Below, piece after piece: positions 46,948 through 60,359 of a DNA stretch of 64,000 nucleotides (its first letter is position 1; every line of letters starts with the position of its first letter). The DNA comes from Megachile rotundata (taxonomy: Eukaryota > Arthropoda > Insecta > Hymenoptera > Megachilidae). A program made the position numbers and the translations under genes. Location: positions 992,001 to 1,056,000 of the forward strand of contig NW_027473329.1 in the NCBI RefSeq assembly GCF_050947335.1, in the 5' to 3' direction. The notes under the pieces were generated by a model, which was given only the letters and a program-made list of their open reading frames with translations, was not told where the DNA came from and ran no database searches.

Positions 46948-47928
46948 GATTGTGTGTGTGTGTGATTGTGTGATTGTGTCATTGTGTGATTGTGTGGTTG
47001 TGTGATTGTGTGATTGTGTGATTGTGTGATTGTGTGATTGTGTGATTGTGTGATTGTGTGATTGTGTGATTGTGTGATTGTGTGATTGTGTGATTGAGTG
47101 ATTGTGTGATTGTGTGATTGGGTGGTTGTGAGATTGTGTGATTGTGTGATTAGGTGATTGTGTGATTGTGTGATTTTGTGATTGTGTGATTGTGTGACTG
47201 TGTGATTGTGTGATTGTGTGATTGTGAGATTGTGTGTTTACGTGCTTGTGTGATTGTGTGATTGTGATTGTGTGATTGTGATTGTGTGATTGTGATTGTG
47301 TGATTGTGATTGTGTGATTGTGATTGTTTGATTGTGACTGTGTGATTGTGTGATTGTGTGATTGTGTGGTTGTGAGATTGTGTGATTGTGTGATTAGGTG
47401 ATTGTGTGATTAGGTGATTGTGTGATTGTGTGATTGTGTGATTGTGTGATTGTGTGATTGTGTGACTGTGTCATTGTGTGATTGTGTGATTGTGTGAATG
47501 TGTGATTGTGTGACCGTGATTGTGTGATTGATGATTGTGTGATTGTGTGATTGTGTGATTGTGTGATTGTGTGATTGTGTGATTGTGTGATTGTGTGACT
47601 GTGTGATTGTGTGATTGTGTGATTGTGTGATTGTGTGATTGTGTGATTGTGTGATTGTGTGATTGTGTGATTGTGTGATTGTGTGATTGTGTAATTGTGA
47701 TTGTGCGATTGTGATTGTGTGATTGTGTGATTGTGTGATTGTGTGATTGTGTGATTGTGTGATTGTGTGATTGTGTAATTGTGATTGTGCGATTGTGATT
47801 GTGTGATTGTGTGATTGTGTGATTGTGAGATTTTGTGATTGTGTGATTGTGTGATTGTGTGATTGTGTGATTGTGTGATTGTGTGATTGTGTGATTGTGT
47901 GACTGTGTGATTGTGTGATTGTGTGTTT
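46948..47928 (+). repeat. Segment H, copy 2
   Basis: Starts 3,577 bp after copy 1. Landmarks GTCATTG (46980), GTTTACG (47240), the GATTAGG doublet (47394, 47410), GTCATTG (47472) and GATTGATGATT (47530) are all present. The offset shifts to 3,553, 3,545, 3,529 and back to 3,553, that is by 24, 8, 16 and 24 bp, all whole octamers. The match ends after a GTTTGTG word, where copy 1 continues GACTG and this copy GAATG. Confidence 0.86.
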
Positions 47929-48735
47929 GTGTGAATGTGTGATTGTGTGACCGTGATTGTGTGATTGTGTGATTGTGTGATTGTGTGATTTTGTGATTGT
48001 GTGATTGTGTGATTGCGTGATTGTGTGATTGTGTGATTGTGTGATTGTGTGATGGTGTGATTGTGCGATTGTGTGATTGTGTGATTGTGTGATTGTGTGA
48101 TTGTGTGATTGTGTGATTGTGTGATTGTGTGATTGTGTGATTGTGTGATTGTGTGATTGTGTGATAGTGTGATTGTGTGATTGTGTGATTGTGTGATTGT
48201 GTGATTGTGTGATTGTGTGATTGTGTGATTGTGTGATTGTGTGAGTGTGTGATTGTGTAATTGAGTGATTGTGTGCATGTGTGATTAGGTGATTGTGTGA
48301 TTGTGTGATTGTGTGATTGTGTGATCGTGTGATTGTGTGATTGTGTGATTGTGTGGTTGTGTTACCGTGATTGTGTGTCCGTGATTGTGTGACCGTGATT
48401 GTGTGACCGTGATTGTGTGACCGTGATAGTGTGACCGTGAATGTGTGACTGCGTGATTCTGATTGCGTGATTGTGATTGCGTGATTGTGTGATTGTGTGA
48501 TTGTGTGATGGAGTGATTGTGTGATTGTGTGAATGTGTGATTGTGTGATCGTGTGATTGTGTGATCGTGTGATCGTGTGATCGTGTGATCGTGTGATTGT
48601 GTGATTGTGTGATTGTGTGATTGTGTGATTGTGTGATTGTGTGATTGTGTGATTGTGTGATTGTGTGATTGTGTGATTGTGTGATTGCGTGGTTGCGTGA
48701 TTGCGTGATTGCGTGATTGTGTGATTGCGTGATTG
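47929..48735 (+). repeat. Copy of the GTTACCG section and a GCG cluster
   Basis: GAATG/GACCG, GATTTTG, octamers, GTAATTGAG, GCATG (48276), GATTAGG (48285), GATCG, GTTACCG (about 48361), GTGTCCG, three GACCG, GATAGTG (48425), GATTCTG, GCG words, GATGGAG, four or five GATCG words, octamers, then GCGTGGTTGCG and further GCG words at about 48687-48730. The section matches about 33700-34190 and 53590-54070. The terminal GCG cluster has no counterpart there. Confidence 0.8.
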
Positions 48736-50326
48736 TGTGATTGTGTGATTGTGATTGTGTGATTGTGATTGTGTGATTGTGATTGTGTGATTGTGATTGT
48801 GTGATTGTGATTGTGTGATTGTGATTGTGTGATTGTGATTGTGTGATTGTGATTGTGTGATTGTGACTGTGTGATTGTGTGTGTGTGTGATTGTGTCCTT
48901 GTGTGATTGTGTGGTTGTGTGATTGTGTGATTGTGTGATTGTGTGATTGTGTGATTGTGTGATTGTGTGATTGTGTGATTGTGTGATTGTGTGATTGTGT
49001 GATTGTCTGATTGTGTGATTTTGTGATTGTGTGATTGTGTGATTGTGGGATTGTGTGATTGTGAGATTGTGATTGTGTGATTGTGATTGTGTGATTGTGA
49101 TTGTGTGATTGTGATTGTGTGATTGTGATTGTGTGATTGTGTGATTGTGTGATTGTGTGATTGTGTGATTGTGTGATTGAGTGATTGTGTGATTGTGTGA
49201 TTGAGTGATTGTGTGATTGTGTGATTGTGTGATTGTGTGATTGTGTGGTTGTGAGATTGTGTGATTGTGTGATTAGGTGATTGTGTGATTGTGTGATTGT
49301 GTGATTGTGTGATTGTGTGATTGTGTGACTGTGTGACTGTGTGATTGTGTGATTGTGTGATTGTGTGAATGTGTGATTGTGTGACCGTGATTGTGTGATT
49401 GATGATTGTGTGATTGTGTGATTGTGTGATTGTGTGATTGTGTGATTGTGTGATTGTGTGATTGTGTGATTGAGTGATTGTGTGATTGTGTGATTGTGTG
49501 AATGTGTGATTGTGTGACCGTGATTGTGTGATTGTGTGATTGTGTGATTGTGTGATTTTGTGATTGTGTGATTGTGTGATTGTGTGATTGTGTGATTGTG
49601 TGATTGTGTGATTGTGTGATTGTGTAATTGTGACTGTGCGATTGTGATTGTGTGATTGTGTGATTGTGTGATTTTGTGATTGTGTGAATGTGTGACTGTG
49701 TGTTTGTGTGATTGTGTGTTTGTGTGACTGTGTGATTGTGTGATTGTGTGATTGTGTGATTGTGTGATTGTGTGATTGAGTGATTGTGTGCTTGTATGAT
49801 TGTGTGGTTGTGTGGTTGTGTGATTGTGTGATTGTGTGATTGTGTGATTGTGTGATTGTGTGATTGTGTGATTGTGTAATTGTGTGATTGTGTGATTGTG
49901 TAGTTGTGATTGTGCAATTGTGATTGTGTGATTGTGTGATTGTGTGATTGTGTGATTGTGTGATTGTGTGATTGTGTGATTGTGTGATTGTGTGATTGTG
50001 TGATTGTCTGATTGTGTAATTGTGATTGTGCAATTGTGATTGTGTGATTGTGTGATTGTGTGATTGTGTGATTGTGTGATTGTGTGACTGTGTGTTTGTG
50101 TGATTGTGTGTTTGTGTGACTGTGTGATTGTGTGATTGTGTGATTGTGTGATTGTGTGATTGTGATTGTGTGATTGTGATTGTGTGATTGTGTGATTGTG
50201 TGATTGTGTGATTGTGTGATTGTGTGATTGAGTGATTGTGTGATTGTGTGATTGAGTGATTGTGTGATTGTGTGATTGTGTGATTGTGTGATTGTGTGGT
50301 TGTGAGATTGTGTGATTGTGTGATTA
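48736..50326 (+). repeat. Mixed stretch before B2
   Basis: 14-mer run (about 48746-48872), (GT)6, GTCCTTG (48897), GTCTG, GATTTTG, GTGGGATT, GTGAGATTG with a short 14-mer run (about 49070-49135), GAGTG words, GATTAGG (49273), doubled GACTG, GATTGATGATT, GTAATTGTGACTG, GTTTGTG pairs, GCTTGTATG, GTAGTTG, GTGCAATTG (49916, 50032) and GATTAGG (50324). Pieces correspond to 35230-35760 and 30870-31040 of B1. Confidence 0.8.
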
Positions 50327-53300
50327 GGTGATTGTGTGATTGTGTGATTGTGTGATTGTGTGATTGTGTGATTGTGTGATTGTGTGATTGTGTGATTGTG
50401 TGATTGTGTGATTGAGTGATTGTGTGATTGTGTGATTGTGTGGTTGTGAGATTGTGTGATTGTGTGATTAGGTGATTGTGTGATTGTGTGATTGTGTGAT
50501 TGTGTGATTGCGTGACTGTGTGATTGTGTGATTGTGTGATTGTGTGATTGTGTTATTGTGTGATTGTGTGATTGTGTGATTGTGTGATTGTGTGATTGTC
50601 TGATTGTGTAATTGTGATTGTGCGATTGTGATTGTGTGATTGTGTGATTGTGTGATTGTGTGATTGTGTGATTGTGTGATTGTGTGATTGTGTGATTGTG
50701 TGATTGTGTGATTGTGTGATTGTGTGATTGTGTGATTGTGTGATTGTGTAATTGTGTGATTGTGTGATTGTGTAGTTGTGATTGTGCAATTGTGATTGTG
50801 TGATTGTGTGATTGTGTGATTGTGTGATTGTGTGATTGTGTGATTGTGTGATTGTGTGATTGTGTGATTGTGTGATTGTCTGATTGTGTAATTGTGATTG
50901 TGCAATTGTGATTGTGTGATTGTGTGATTGTGTGATTGTGTGATTGTGTGATTGTGTGACTGTGTGTTTGTGTGATTGTGTGTTTGTGTGACTGTGTGAT
51001 TGTGTGATTGTGTGATTGTGTGATTGTGTGATTGTGTGATTGTGTGGTTGTGAGATTGTGTGATTGTGTGATTAGGTGATTGTGTGATTGTGTGATTGTG
51101 TGATTGTGTGATTGTGTGATTGTGTGACTGTGTGATTGTGTGATTGTGTGATTGTGTGAATGTGTGATTGTGTGACCGTGATTGTGTGATTGATGATTGT
51201 GTGATTGTGTGATTGTGTGATTGGGTGATTGTGTGATTGTGTGATTGTGTGATTGTGTGATTGAGTGATTGTGTGATTGTGTGATTGTGTGAATGTGTGA
51301 TTGTGTGACCGTGATTGTGTGATTGTGTGATTGTGTGATTGTGTGATTTTGTGATTGTGTGATTGTGTGATTGTGTGATTGTGTGATTGTGTGATTGTGT
51401 GATTGTGTGATTGTGTGATTGTGTGATTGTGTGATTGAGTGATTGTGTGCTTGTATGATTGTGTGGTTGTTTTGTTGTGTGATTGTGTGATTGTGTGATT
51501 GTGTGATTGTGTGATTGTGTAATTGTGATTGTGCGATTGTGATTGTGTGATTGTGTGATTGTGTGATTGTGTAATTGTGCGATTGTGTGATTGTGTGCTT
51601 GTGTGATTGTATGATTGTGATTGTGTGATTGCGATTGTGTGATTGTGATTGTGTGATTGTGATTGTGTGATTGTGATTGTGTGATTGTGATTGTGTGATT
51701 GTGGTTGTGTGATTGTGGTTGTGTGATTGTGATTGTGTGATTGTGATTGTGTGATTGTGATTGTGTGATTGTGATTGTGTGATTGTGACTGTGTGATTGT
51801 GTGAGTGTGTGATTGTGTGATTGAGTGATTGTGTGCTTGCGTGATTGTGTGGTTGTGAGATTGTGTGATTGTGTGATTAGGTGATTGTGTGATTGTGTGA
51901 TTGTGTGATTGTGTGATTGTGTGATTGTGTGATTGCGTGACTGTGTGATTGTGTGATTGTGTGATTGTGTGCTTGTGTGATTGTATGATTGTGATTGTGT
52001 GATTGCGATTGTGTGATTGTGATTGTGTGATTGTGATTGTGTGATTGTGTGATTGTGTGATTGTGTGATTGTGTGATTGTGTGATTGTGTGATTGTCTGA
52101 TTGTGTCATTGTGATTGTGCAATTGTGATTGTGTGATTGTGTGATTGTGTGATTGTGTGATTGTGTGATTGTGTGACTGTGTGTTTGTGTGATTGTGTGT
52201 TTGTGTGACTGTGTGATTGTGTGATTGTGTGATTGTGTGATTGTGTGATTGTGTGATTGAGTGATTGTGTGCTTGTATGATTGTGTGGTTGTGTGGTTGT
52301 GTGATTGTGTGATTGGGTGATTGTGTGATTGTGTGATTGTGTAATTGTGATTGTGCGATTGCGATTGTGTGATTGTGTGATTGTGTGATTGTGTGATTGT
52401 GTAATTGTGAGATTGTGTGATTGTGTGCTTGTGTGATTGTATGATTGTGATTGTGTGATTGCGATTGTGTGATTGTGATTGTGTGATTGTGATTGTGTGA
52501 TTGTGATTGTGTGATTGTGACTGTGTGATTGTGTGAGTGTGTGATTGTGTAATTGAGTGATTGTGTGCTTGTGTGATTGTGTGGTTGTGAGATTGTGTGA
52601 TTGTGCGATTGTGATTGTGTGATTGTGTGATTGTGTGATTGTGAGGTTGTGTGATTGTGTGCTTGTGTGATTGTGTGATTGTGATTGTGTGATTGCGTGA
52701 TTGTGCGATTGTGTGATTGTGTGGTTGTGTGATTGTGTGATTGTGTGATTGTGTGATTGTGTGATTGTGTGATTGTGTGATTGTGTGATTGTGTGATTGT
52801 GTGATTGTGTGATTGTGTGATTGTGTGATTGAGTGATTGTGTGATTGTGTGATTGTGTGGTTGTGAGATTGTGTGATTGTGTGATTATGTGATTGTGTGA
52901 TTGTGTGATTGTGTGATTGTGTGATTGCGTGACTGTGTGATTGTGTGATTGTGTGATTGTGTGATTGTGTGATTGTGTGATTGTGTGATTGTGTGATTGT
53001 GTGATTGTGTGATTGTCTGATTGTGTAATTGTGATTGTGCGATTGTGATTGTGTGATTGTGTGATTGTGTGATTGTGTGATTGTGTGATTGTGTGATTGT
53101 GTGATTGTCTGATTGTGTAATTGTGATTGTGCGATTGTGATTGTGTGATTGTGTGATTGTGTGATTGTGTGATTGTGTGATTGTGTGATTGTGTGATTGT
53201 GTGATTGTGTGACTGTGTGTTTGTGTGATTGTGTGTTTGTGTGACTGTGTGATTGTGTGATTGTGTGATTGTGTGATTGTGTGATTGTGTGATTGAGTGA

Positions 53301-54168
53301 TTGTGTGCTTGTATGATTGTGTGGTTGTGTGGTTGTGTGATTGTGTGATTGTGTGATTGTGTGATTGTGTAATTGTGATTGTGCGATTGTGATTGTGTGA
53401 TTGTGTGATTGTGTGATTGTGTGATTGTGTGATTGTGTGATTGTGTGATTGTGTGGTTGTGTGATTGTGTAATTGTGATTGTGCGATTGTGATTGTGTGA
53501 TTGCGTGATTGTGTGATTGTGTGATTGTGATATTGAGTGATTGTGGGATTGTGTGATTGTGTGATTGTGTGATTGAGTGATTGTGTGATTGTGTGATTGT
53601 GTGAATGTGTGATTGTGTGACCGTGATTGTGTGATTGTGTGATTGTGTGATTGTGTGATTTTGTGATTGTGTGATTGTGTGATTGCGTGATTGTGTGATT
53701 GTGTGATTGTGTGAGTGTGTGATTGTGTAATTGAGTGATTGTGTGCATGTGTGATTGTGTGATTAGGTGATTGTGTGATTGTGTGATTGTGTGATTGTGT
53801 GATCGTGTGATTGTGTGATTGTGTGATTGTGTGGTTGTGTTACCGTGATTGTGTGTCCGTGATTGTGTGACCGTGATTGTGTGACCGTGATTGTGTGACC
53901 GTGATAGTGTGACCGTGAATGTGTGACTGCGTGATTCTGATTGCGTGATTGTGATTGCGTGATTGTGTGATTGTGTGATTGTGTGATTGTGTGATGGAGT
54001 GATTGTGTGATTGTGTGAATGTGTGATTGTGTGATCGTGTGATTGTGTGATCGTGTGATCGTGTGATTGTGTGTTTGTGTGATTGTGTGATTGTGTGATT
54101 GTGTGATTGTGTGATTGTGTGATTTTGTGATTGTGTGATTGTGTGATTGTGGGATTGTGTGATTGTGA
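50327..54168 (+). repeat. Octamer-dominated left part of B2
   Basis: Every landmark of 30450-34291 is found at +19,877 bp: GATTAGG (50468, 51072, 51877), GTTTTGTTG (about 51470), GATTATG (52885), GTTACCG section (about 53830-54065). No length change over this 3.8 kb. Confidence 0.87.
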
Positions 54169-55078
54169 GATTGTGATTGTGTGATTGTGATTGTGTGATT
54201 GTGATTGTGTGATTGTGATTGTGTGATTGTGATTGTGTGATTGTGATTGTGTGATTGTGATTGTGTGATTGTGATTGTGTGATTGTGATTGTGTGATTGT
54301 GATTGTGTGATTGTGATTGTGTGATTGTGATTGTGTGATTGTGATTGTGTGATTGTGATTGTGTGATTGTGATTGTGTGATTGTGATTGTGTGATTGTGA
54401 TTGTGTGATTGTGATTGTGTGATTGTGATTGTGTGATTGTGATTGTGTGATTGTGATTGTGTGATTGTGATTGTGTGATTGTGATTGTGTGATTGTGATT
54501 GTGTGATTGTGATTGTGTGATTGTGATTGTGTGATTGTGATTGTGTGATTGTGATTGTGTGATTGTGATTGTGTGATTGTGATTGTGTGATTGTGATTGT
54601 GTGATTGTGATTGTGTGATTGTGATTGTGTGATTGTGATTGTGTGATTGTGATTGTGTGATTGTGATTGTGTGATTGTGATTGTGTGATTGTGATTGTGT
54701 GATTGTGATTGTGTGATTGTGATTGTGTGATTGTGATTGTGTGATTGTGATTGTGTGATTGTGATTGTGTGATTGTGATTGTGTGTTTGTGATTGTGTGA
54801 TTGTGATTGTGTGATTGTGATTGTGTGATTGTGATTGTGTGACTGTGATTGTGTGACTGTGATTGTGTGATTGTGATTGTGTGATTGTGATTGTGTGATT
54901 GTGATTGTGTGATTGTGATTGTGTGATTGTGATTGTGTGATTGTGATTGTGTGATTGTGATTGTGTGATTGTGATTGTGTGATTGTGATTGTGTGATTGT
55001 GATTGTGTGATTGTGATTGTGTGATTGTGATTGTGTGATTGTGATTGTGTGATTGTGATTGTGCGATTGTGATTGTGT
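54169..55078 (+). repeat. 14-mer array of 65 units (B2)
   Basis: Exactly 910 bp, identical in unit number and in position of variant units (GTGTTTG near 54785, two GACTG units near 54842 and 54856) to 34292-35201. Confidence 0.93.
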
Positions 55079-56187
55079 GATTGTGTGATTGTGTGATTGT
55101 GTGGTTGTGAGATTGTGTGATTGTGTGATTAGGTGATTGTGTGATTGTGTGATTGTGTGATTGTGTGACTGTGTGACTGTGTGATTGTGTGATTGTGTGA
55201 TTGTGTGAATGTGTGATTGTGTGACCGTGATTGTGTGATTGATGATTGTGTGATTGTGTGATTGTGTGATTGTGTGATTGTGTGATTGTGTGATTGTGTG
55301 ATTGTGTGATTGTGTGATTGAGTGATTGTGTGATTGTGTGATTGTGTGAATGTGTGATTGTGTGACCGTGATTGTGTGATTGTGTGATTGTGTGATTGTG
55401 TGATTTTGTGATTGTGTGATTGTGTGATTGTGTGATTGTGTGATTGTGTGATTGTGTGATTGTGTGATTGTGTGATTGTGTAATTGTGACTGTGCGATTG
55501 TGATTGTGTGATTTTGTGATTGTGTGATTGTGTGACTGTGTGTTTGTGTGATTGTGTGTTTGTGTGACTGTGTGATTGTGTGATTGTGTGATTGTGTGAT
55601 TGTGTGATTGTGTGATTGAGTGATTGTGTGCTTGTGTGATTGTGTGGTTGTGTGATTGTGTGATTGTGTGATTGTGTAATTGTGATTGTGCGATTGTGAT
55701 TGTGTGATTGCGTGATTGTGTGATTGTGTGATTGTGAGATTGAGTGATTGTGGGATTGTGTGATTGTGTGATTGTGACTGTGTGATTGTGTGAGTGTGTG
55801 ATTGTGTGATTGAGTGATTGTGTGCTTGTATGATTGTGTGGTTGTGTGGTTGTGTGATTGTGTGATTGCGTGATTGTGTGATTGTGTGATTGTGTAATTG
55901 TGATTGTGCGATTGTGATTGTGTGATTGTGTGATTGTGTGATTGTGTGATTGTGTGATTGTGTGATTGTGTAATTGTGATTGTGCGATTGTGATTGTGTG
56001 ATTGTGTGATTGTGTGATTGAGTGATTGTGTGATTGTGTGATTGTGTGATTGTGTGATTGTGTGATTGTGTGATTGTGTGATTGTGTAATTGTGATTGTG
56101 CGATTGTGATTGTGTGATTGTGTGATTGTGTGATTGTGTGATTGTGTGATTGTGAGATTGTGTGTTTGTGTGCTTGTGTGATTGTGT
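55079..56187 (+). repeat. Octamer stretch between first and second large arrays (B2)
   Basis: Landmarks of 35202-36316 at +19,877 bp up to 56101. Then B2 has GTGAGATTG, GTTTGTG, GCTTG before the array where B1 has a hexamer and GCTTG, a net difference of 6 bp. The B2 form also occurs at 9655, 25590, 28545, 38750 and 46860. Confidence 0.85.
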
Positions 56188-58503
56188 GATTGTGATTGTG
56201 TGATTGTGATTGTGTGATTGTGATTGTGTGATTGTGATTGTGTGATTGTGATTGTGTGATTGTGATTGTGTGATTGTGATTGTGTGATTGTGATTGTGTG
56301 ATTGTGATTGTGTGATTGTGATTGTGTGATTGTGATTGTGTGATTGTGATTGTGTGATTGTGATTGTGTGATTGTGATTGTGTGATTGTGATTGTGTGAT
56401 TGTGATTGTGTGATTGTGATTGTGTGGTTGTGATTGTGTGATTGTGATTGTGTGATTGTGATTGTGTGATTGTGATTGTGTGATTGTGATTGTGTGATTG
56501 TGATTGTGTGGTTGTGATTGTGTGATTGTGATTGTGTGATTGTGATTGTGTGATTGTGATTGTGTGATTGTGATTGTGTGATTGTGATTGTGTGATTGTG
56601 ATTGTGTGATTGTGATTGTGTGATTGTGATTGTGATTGTGTGATTGTGATTGTGTGATTGTGATTGTGTGATTGTGATTGTGTGATTGTGATTGTGTGAT
56701 TGTGATTGTGTGATTGTGATTGTGTGATTGTGATTGTGTGATTGTGATTGTGTGATTGTGATTGTGTGATTGTGATTGTGTGATTGTGATTGTGTGATTG
56801 TGATTGTGTGATTGTGATTGTGTGATTGTGATTGTGTGATTGTGATTGTGTGATTGTGATTGTGTGATTGTGATTGTGTGATTGTGATTGTGTGATTGTG
56901 ATTGTGTGATTGTGATTGTGTGATTGTGATTGTGTGATTGTGATTGTGTGATTGTGATTGTGTGATTGTGATTGTGTGATTGTGATTGTGTGATTGTGAT
57001 TGTGTGATTGTGATTGTGTGATTGTGATTGTGTGATTGTGATTGTGTGATTGTGATTGTGTGATTGTGATTGTGTGATTGTGATTGTGTGATTGTGATTG
57101 TGTGATTGTGATTGTGTGATTGTGATTGTGTGATTGTGATTGTGTGATTGTGATTGTGTGATTGTGATTGTGTGATTGTGATTGTGTGATTGTGATTGTG
57201 TGATTGTGATTGTGTGATTGTGATTGTGTGATTGTGATTGTGTGATTGTGATTGTGTGATTGTGATTGTGTGATTGTGATTGTGTGATTGTGATTGTGTG
57301 ATTGTGATTGTGTGATTGTGATTGTGTGATTGTGATTGTGTGATTGTGATTGTGTGATTGTGATTGTGTGATTGTGATTGTGTGATTGTGATTGTGTGAT
57401 TGTGATTGTGTGATTGTGATTGTGTGATTGTGATTGTGTGATTGTGATTGTGTGATTGTGATTGTGTGATTGTGATTGTGTGATTGTGATTGTGTGATTG
57501 TGATTGTGTGATTGTGATTGTGTGATTGTGATTGTGTGATTGTGATTGTGTGATTGTGATTGTGTGATTGTGATTGTGTGATTGTGATTGTGTGATTGTG
57601 ATTGTGTGATTGTGATTGTGTGATTGTGATTGTGTGATTGTGATTGTGTGATTGTGATTGTGTGATTGTGATTGTGTGATTGTGATTGTGTGATTGTGAT
57701 TGTGTGATTGTGATTGTGTGATTGTGATTGTGTGATTGTGATTGTGTGATTGTGATTGTGTGATTGTGATTGTGTGATTGTGATTGTGTGATTGTGATTG
57801 TGTGATTGTGATTGTGTGATTGTGATTGTGTGATTGTGATTGTGTGATTGTGATTGTGTGATTGTGATTGTGTGATTGTGATTGTGTGATTGTGATTGTG
57901 TGATTGTGATTGTGTGATTGTGATTGTGTGATTGTGATTGTGTGATTGTGATTGTGTGATTGTGATTGTGTGATTGTGATTGTGTGATTGTGATTGTGTG
58001 ATTGTGATTGTGTGATTGTGATTGTGTGATTGTGATTGTGTGATTGTGATTGTGTGATTGTGATTGTGTGATTGTGATTGTGTGATTGTGATTGTGTGAT
58101 TGTGATTGTGTGATTGTGATTGTGTGATTGTGATTGTGTGATTGTGATTGTGTGATTGTGATTGTGTGATTGTGATTGTGTGATTGTGATTGTGTGATTG
58201 TGATTGTGTGATTGTGATCGTGTGATTGTGATCGTGTGATTGTGATTGTGTGATTGTGATTGTGTGATTGTGATTGTGTGATTGTGATTGTGTGATTGTG
58301 ATTGTGTGATTGTGATTGTGTGATTGTGATTGTGTGATTGTGATTGTGTGATTGTGATTGTGTGATTGTGATTGTGTGATTGTGATTGTGTGATTGTGAT
58401 TGTGTGATTGTGATTGTGTGATTGTGATTGTGTGATTGTGATTGTGTGATTGTGATTGTGTGATTGTGATTGTGTGATTGTGATTGTGTGATTGTGACTG
58501 TGT
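56188..58503 (+). repeat. 14-mer array of 165 units plus a hexamer (B2)
   Basis: 2316 bp. One GATTGTGATTGTGATTGTGT near 56630 contains an extra hexamer. Two units near 56425 and 56513 read GTGGTTG and have no equivalent in B1. The GATCG pair stands at 58219 and 58233, as in B1. Confidence 0.92.
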
Positions 58504-60359
58504 GATTGTGTGTGTGTGTGATTGTGTGATTGTGTCATTGTGTGATTGTGTGGTTGTGTGATTGTGTGATTGTGTGATTGTGTAATTGTGATTGTCCGAT
58601 TGTGATTGTGTGATTGTGTGATTGTGTGATTGTGTGATTGTGAGATTGTGTGTTTGTGTGCTTGTGTGATTGTGTGATTGTGATTGTGTGATTGTGATTG
58701 TGTGATTGTGATTGTGTGATTGTGATTGTGTGATTGTGATTGTGTGATTGTGATTGTGTGATTGTGATTGTGTGATTGTGATTGTGTGATTGTGATTGTG
58801 TGATTGTGATTGTTTGATTGTGACTGTGCGATTGCGTGATTGTGTGATTGTGTGGTTGTGAGATTGTGTGATTGTGTGATTAGGTGATTGTGTGATTGTG
58901 TGATTGTGTGATTGTGTGATTGTGTGATTGTGTGACTGTGTGATTGTGTGATTGTGTGATTGTGTGAATGTGTGATTGTGTGACCGTGATTGTGTGATTG
59001 ATGATTGTGTGATTGTGTGATAGTGTGATTGTGTGATTGTGTGATTGTGTGATTGTGTGACTGTGTGATTGTGTGATTGTGTGATTGTGTGATTGTGTGA
59101 TTGTGTGATTGTGTGATTGTGTGATTGTGTGATTGTGTGATTGTGTGATTGTGTGATTGTGTGATTGTGTAATTGTGATTGTGCGATTGTGATTGTGTGA
59201 TTGTGTGATTGTGTGATTGTGTGATTGTGTGATTGTGTGATTGTGTAATTGTGATTGTGCGATTGTGATTGTGTGATTGTGTGATTGTGTGATTGTGTGA
59301 TTTTGTGATTGTGTGATTGTGTGACTGTGTGTTTGTGTGATTGTGTGTTTGTGTGACTGTGTGATTGTGTGATTGTGTGATTGTGTGGTTGTGTGATTGT
59401 GTAATTGTGATTGTGCGATTGTGATTGTGTGATTGTGTGATTGTGTGATTGTGTGATTGTGTGATTGTGTGATTGTGGGATTGTGTGATTGTGTGATTGT
59501 GATTGTGTGATTGTGATTGTGTGATTGTGATTGTGTGATTGTGATTGTGTGATTGTGATTGTGTGATTGTGATTGTGTGATTGTGATTGTGTGATTGTGA
59601 CTGTGTGATTGTGTGAGTGTGTGATTGAGTGATTGTGTGCTTGTATGATTGTGTGGTTGTGTGGTTGTGTGGTTGTGTGATTGTGTGATTGTGTGATTGT
59701 GTGATTGTGTAATTGTGATTGTGCGATTGTGATTGTGTGATTGTGTGATTGTGTGATTGTGTGATTGTGTGATTGTGTGATTGTGTAATTGTGAGATTGT
59801 GTGATTGTGTGCTTGTGTGATTGTGTGATCGTGTTAATGTGACCGTGAATGTGTGATTGCGTGATTGTGATTGCGTGATTGCGATTGCGTGATTGTGATT
59901 GCGTGATTGTGATTGTGTGATTGTGATTGTGTGATTGTGACTGTGTGATTGTGTGAGTGTGTGATTGTGTGATTGTGTGATTGTGTGATTGTGTGATGGT
60001 GTGATTGTGTGATTGTGTGAATGTGTGATTGCGTGATTGCGTGATCGTGTGATTGTGTGATCGTGTGATCGTGTGATCGTGTGATTGTGTGATTGTGTGA
60101 TTTTGTGATTGTGTGATTGTGTGATTGTGTGATTGTGTGATTGTGTGCTTGTTTGATTGTGTGGTTGTGTGGTTGTGTGATTGTGTGATTGTGTGATTGT
60201 GTGATTGTGTGATTGTGTAATTGTGATTGTGCGATTGATGATTGTGTGATTGTTTGATTGTGTGATTGTGTGATTGTGTGATTTTGTGATTGTGTGACTG
60301 TGTGATTGTGTGATTGTGTGATTGTGTGATTGTGTGATTGAGTGATTGTGTGATTGTGT
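58504..60359 (+). repeat. Mixed stretch between second and third large arrays (B2)
   Basis: Same length and landmark order as 38613-40468 at +19,891 bp: TCATTGTGTG (58536), GATTAGG (about 58880), GATTGATGATT, GTTTGTG pairs, GTTAATG module (59834), GTTTGATTG. Confidence 0.86.
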
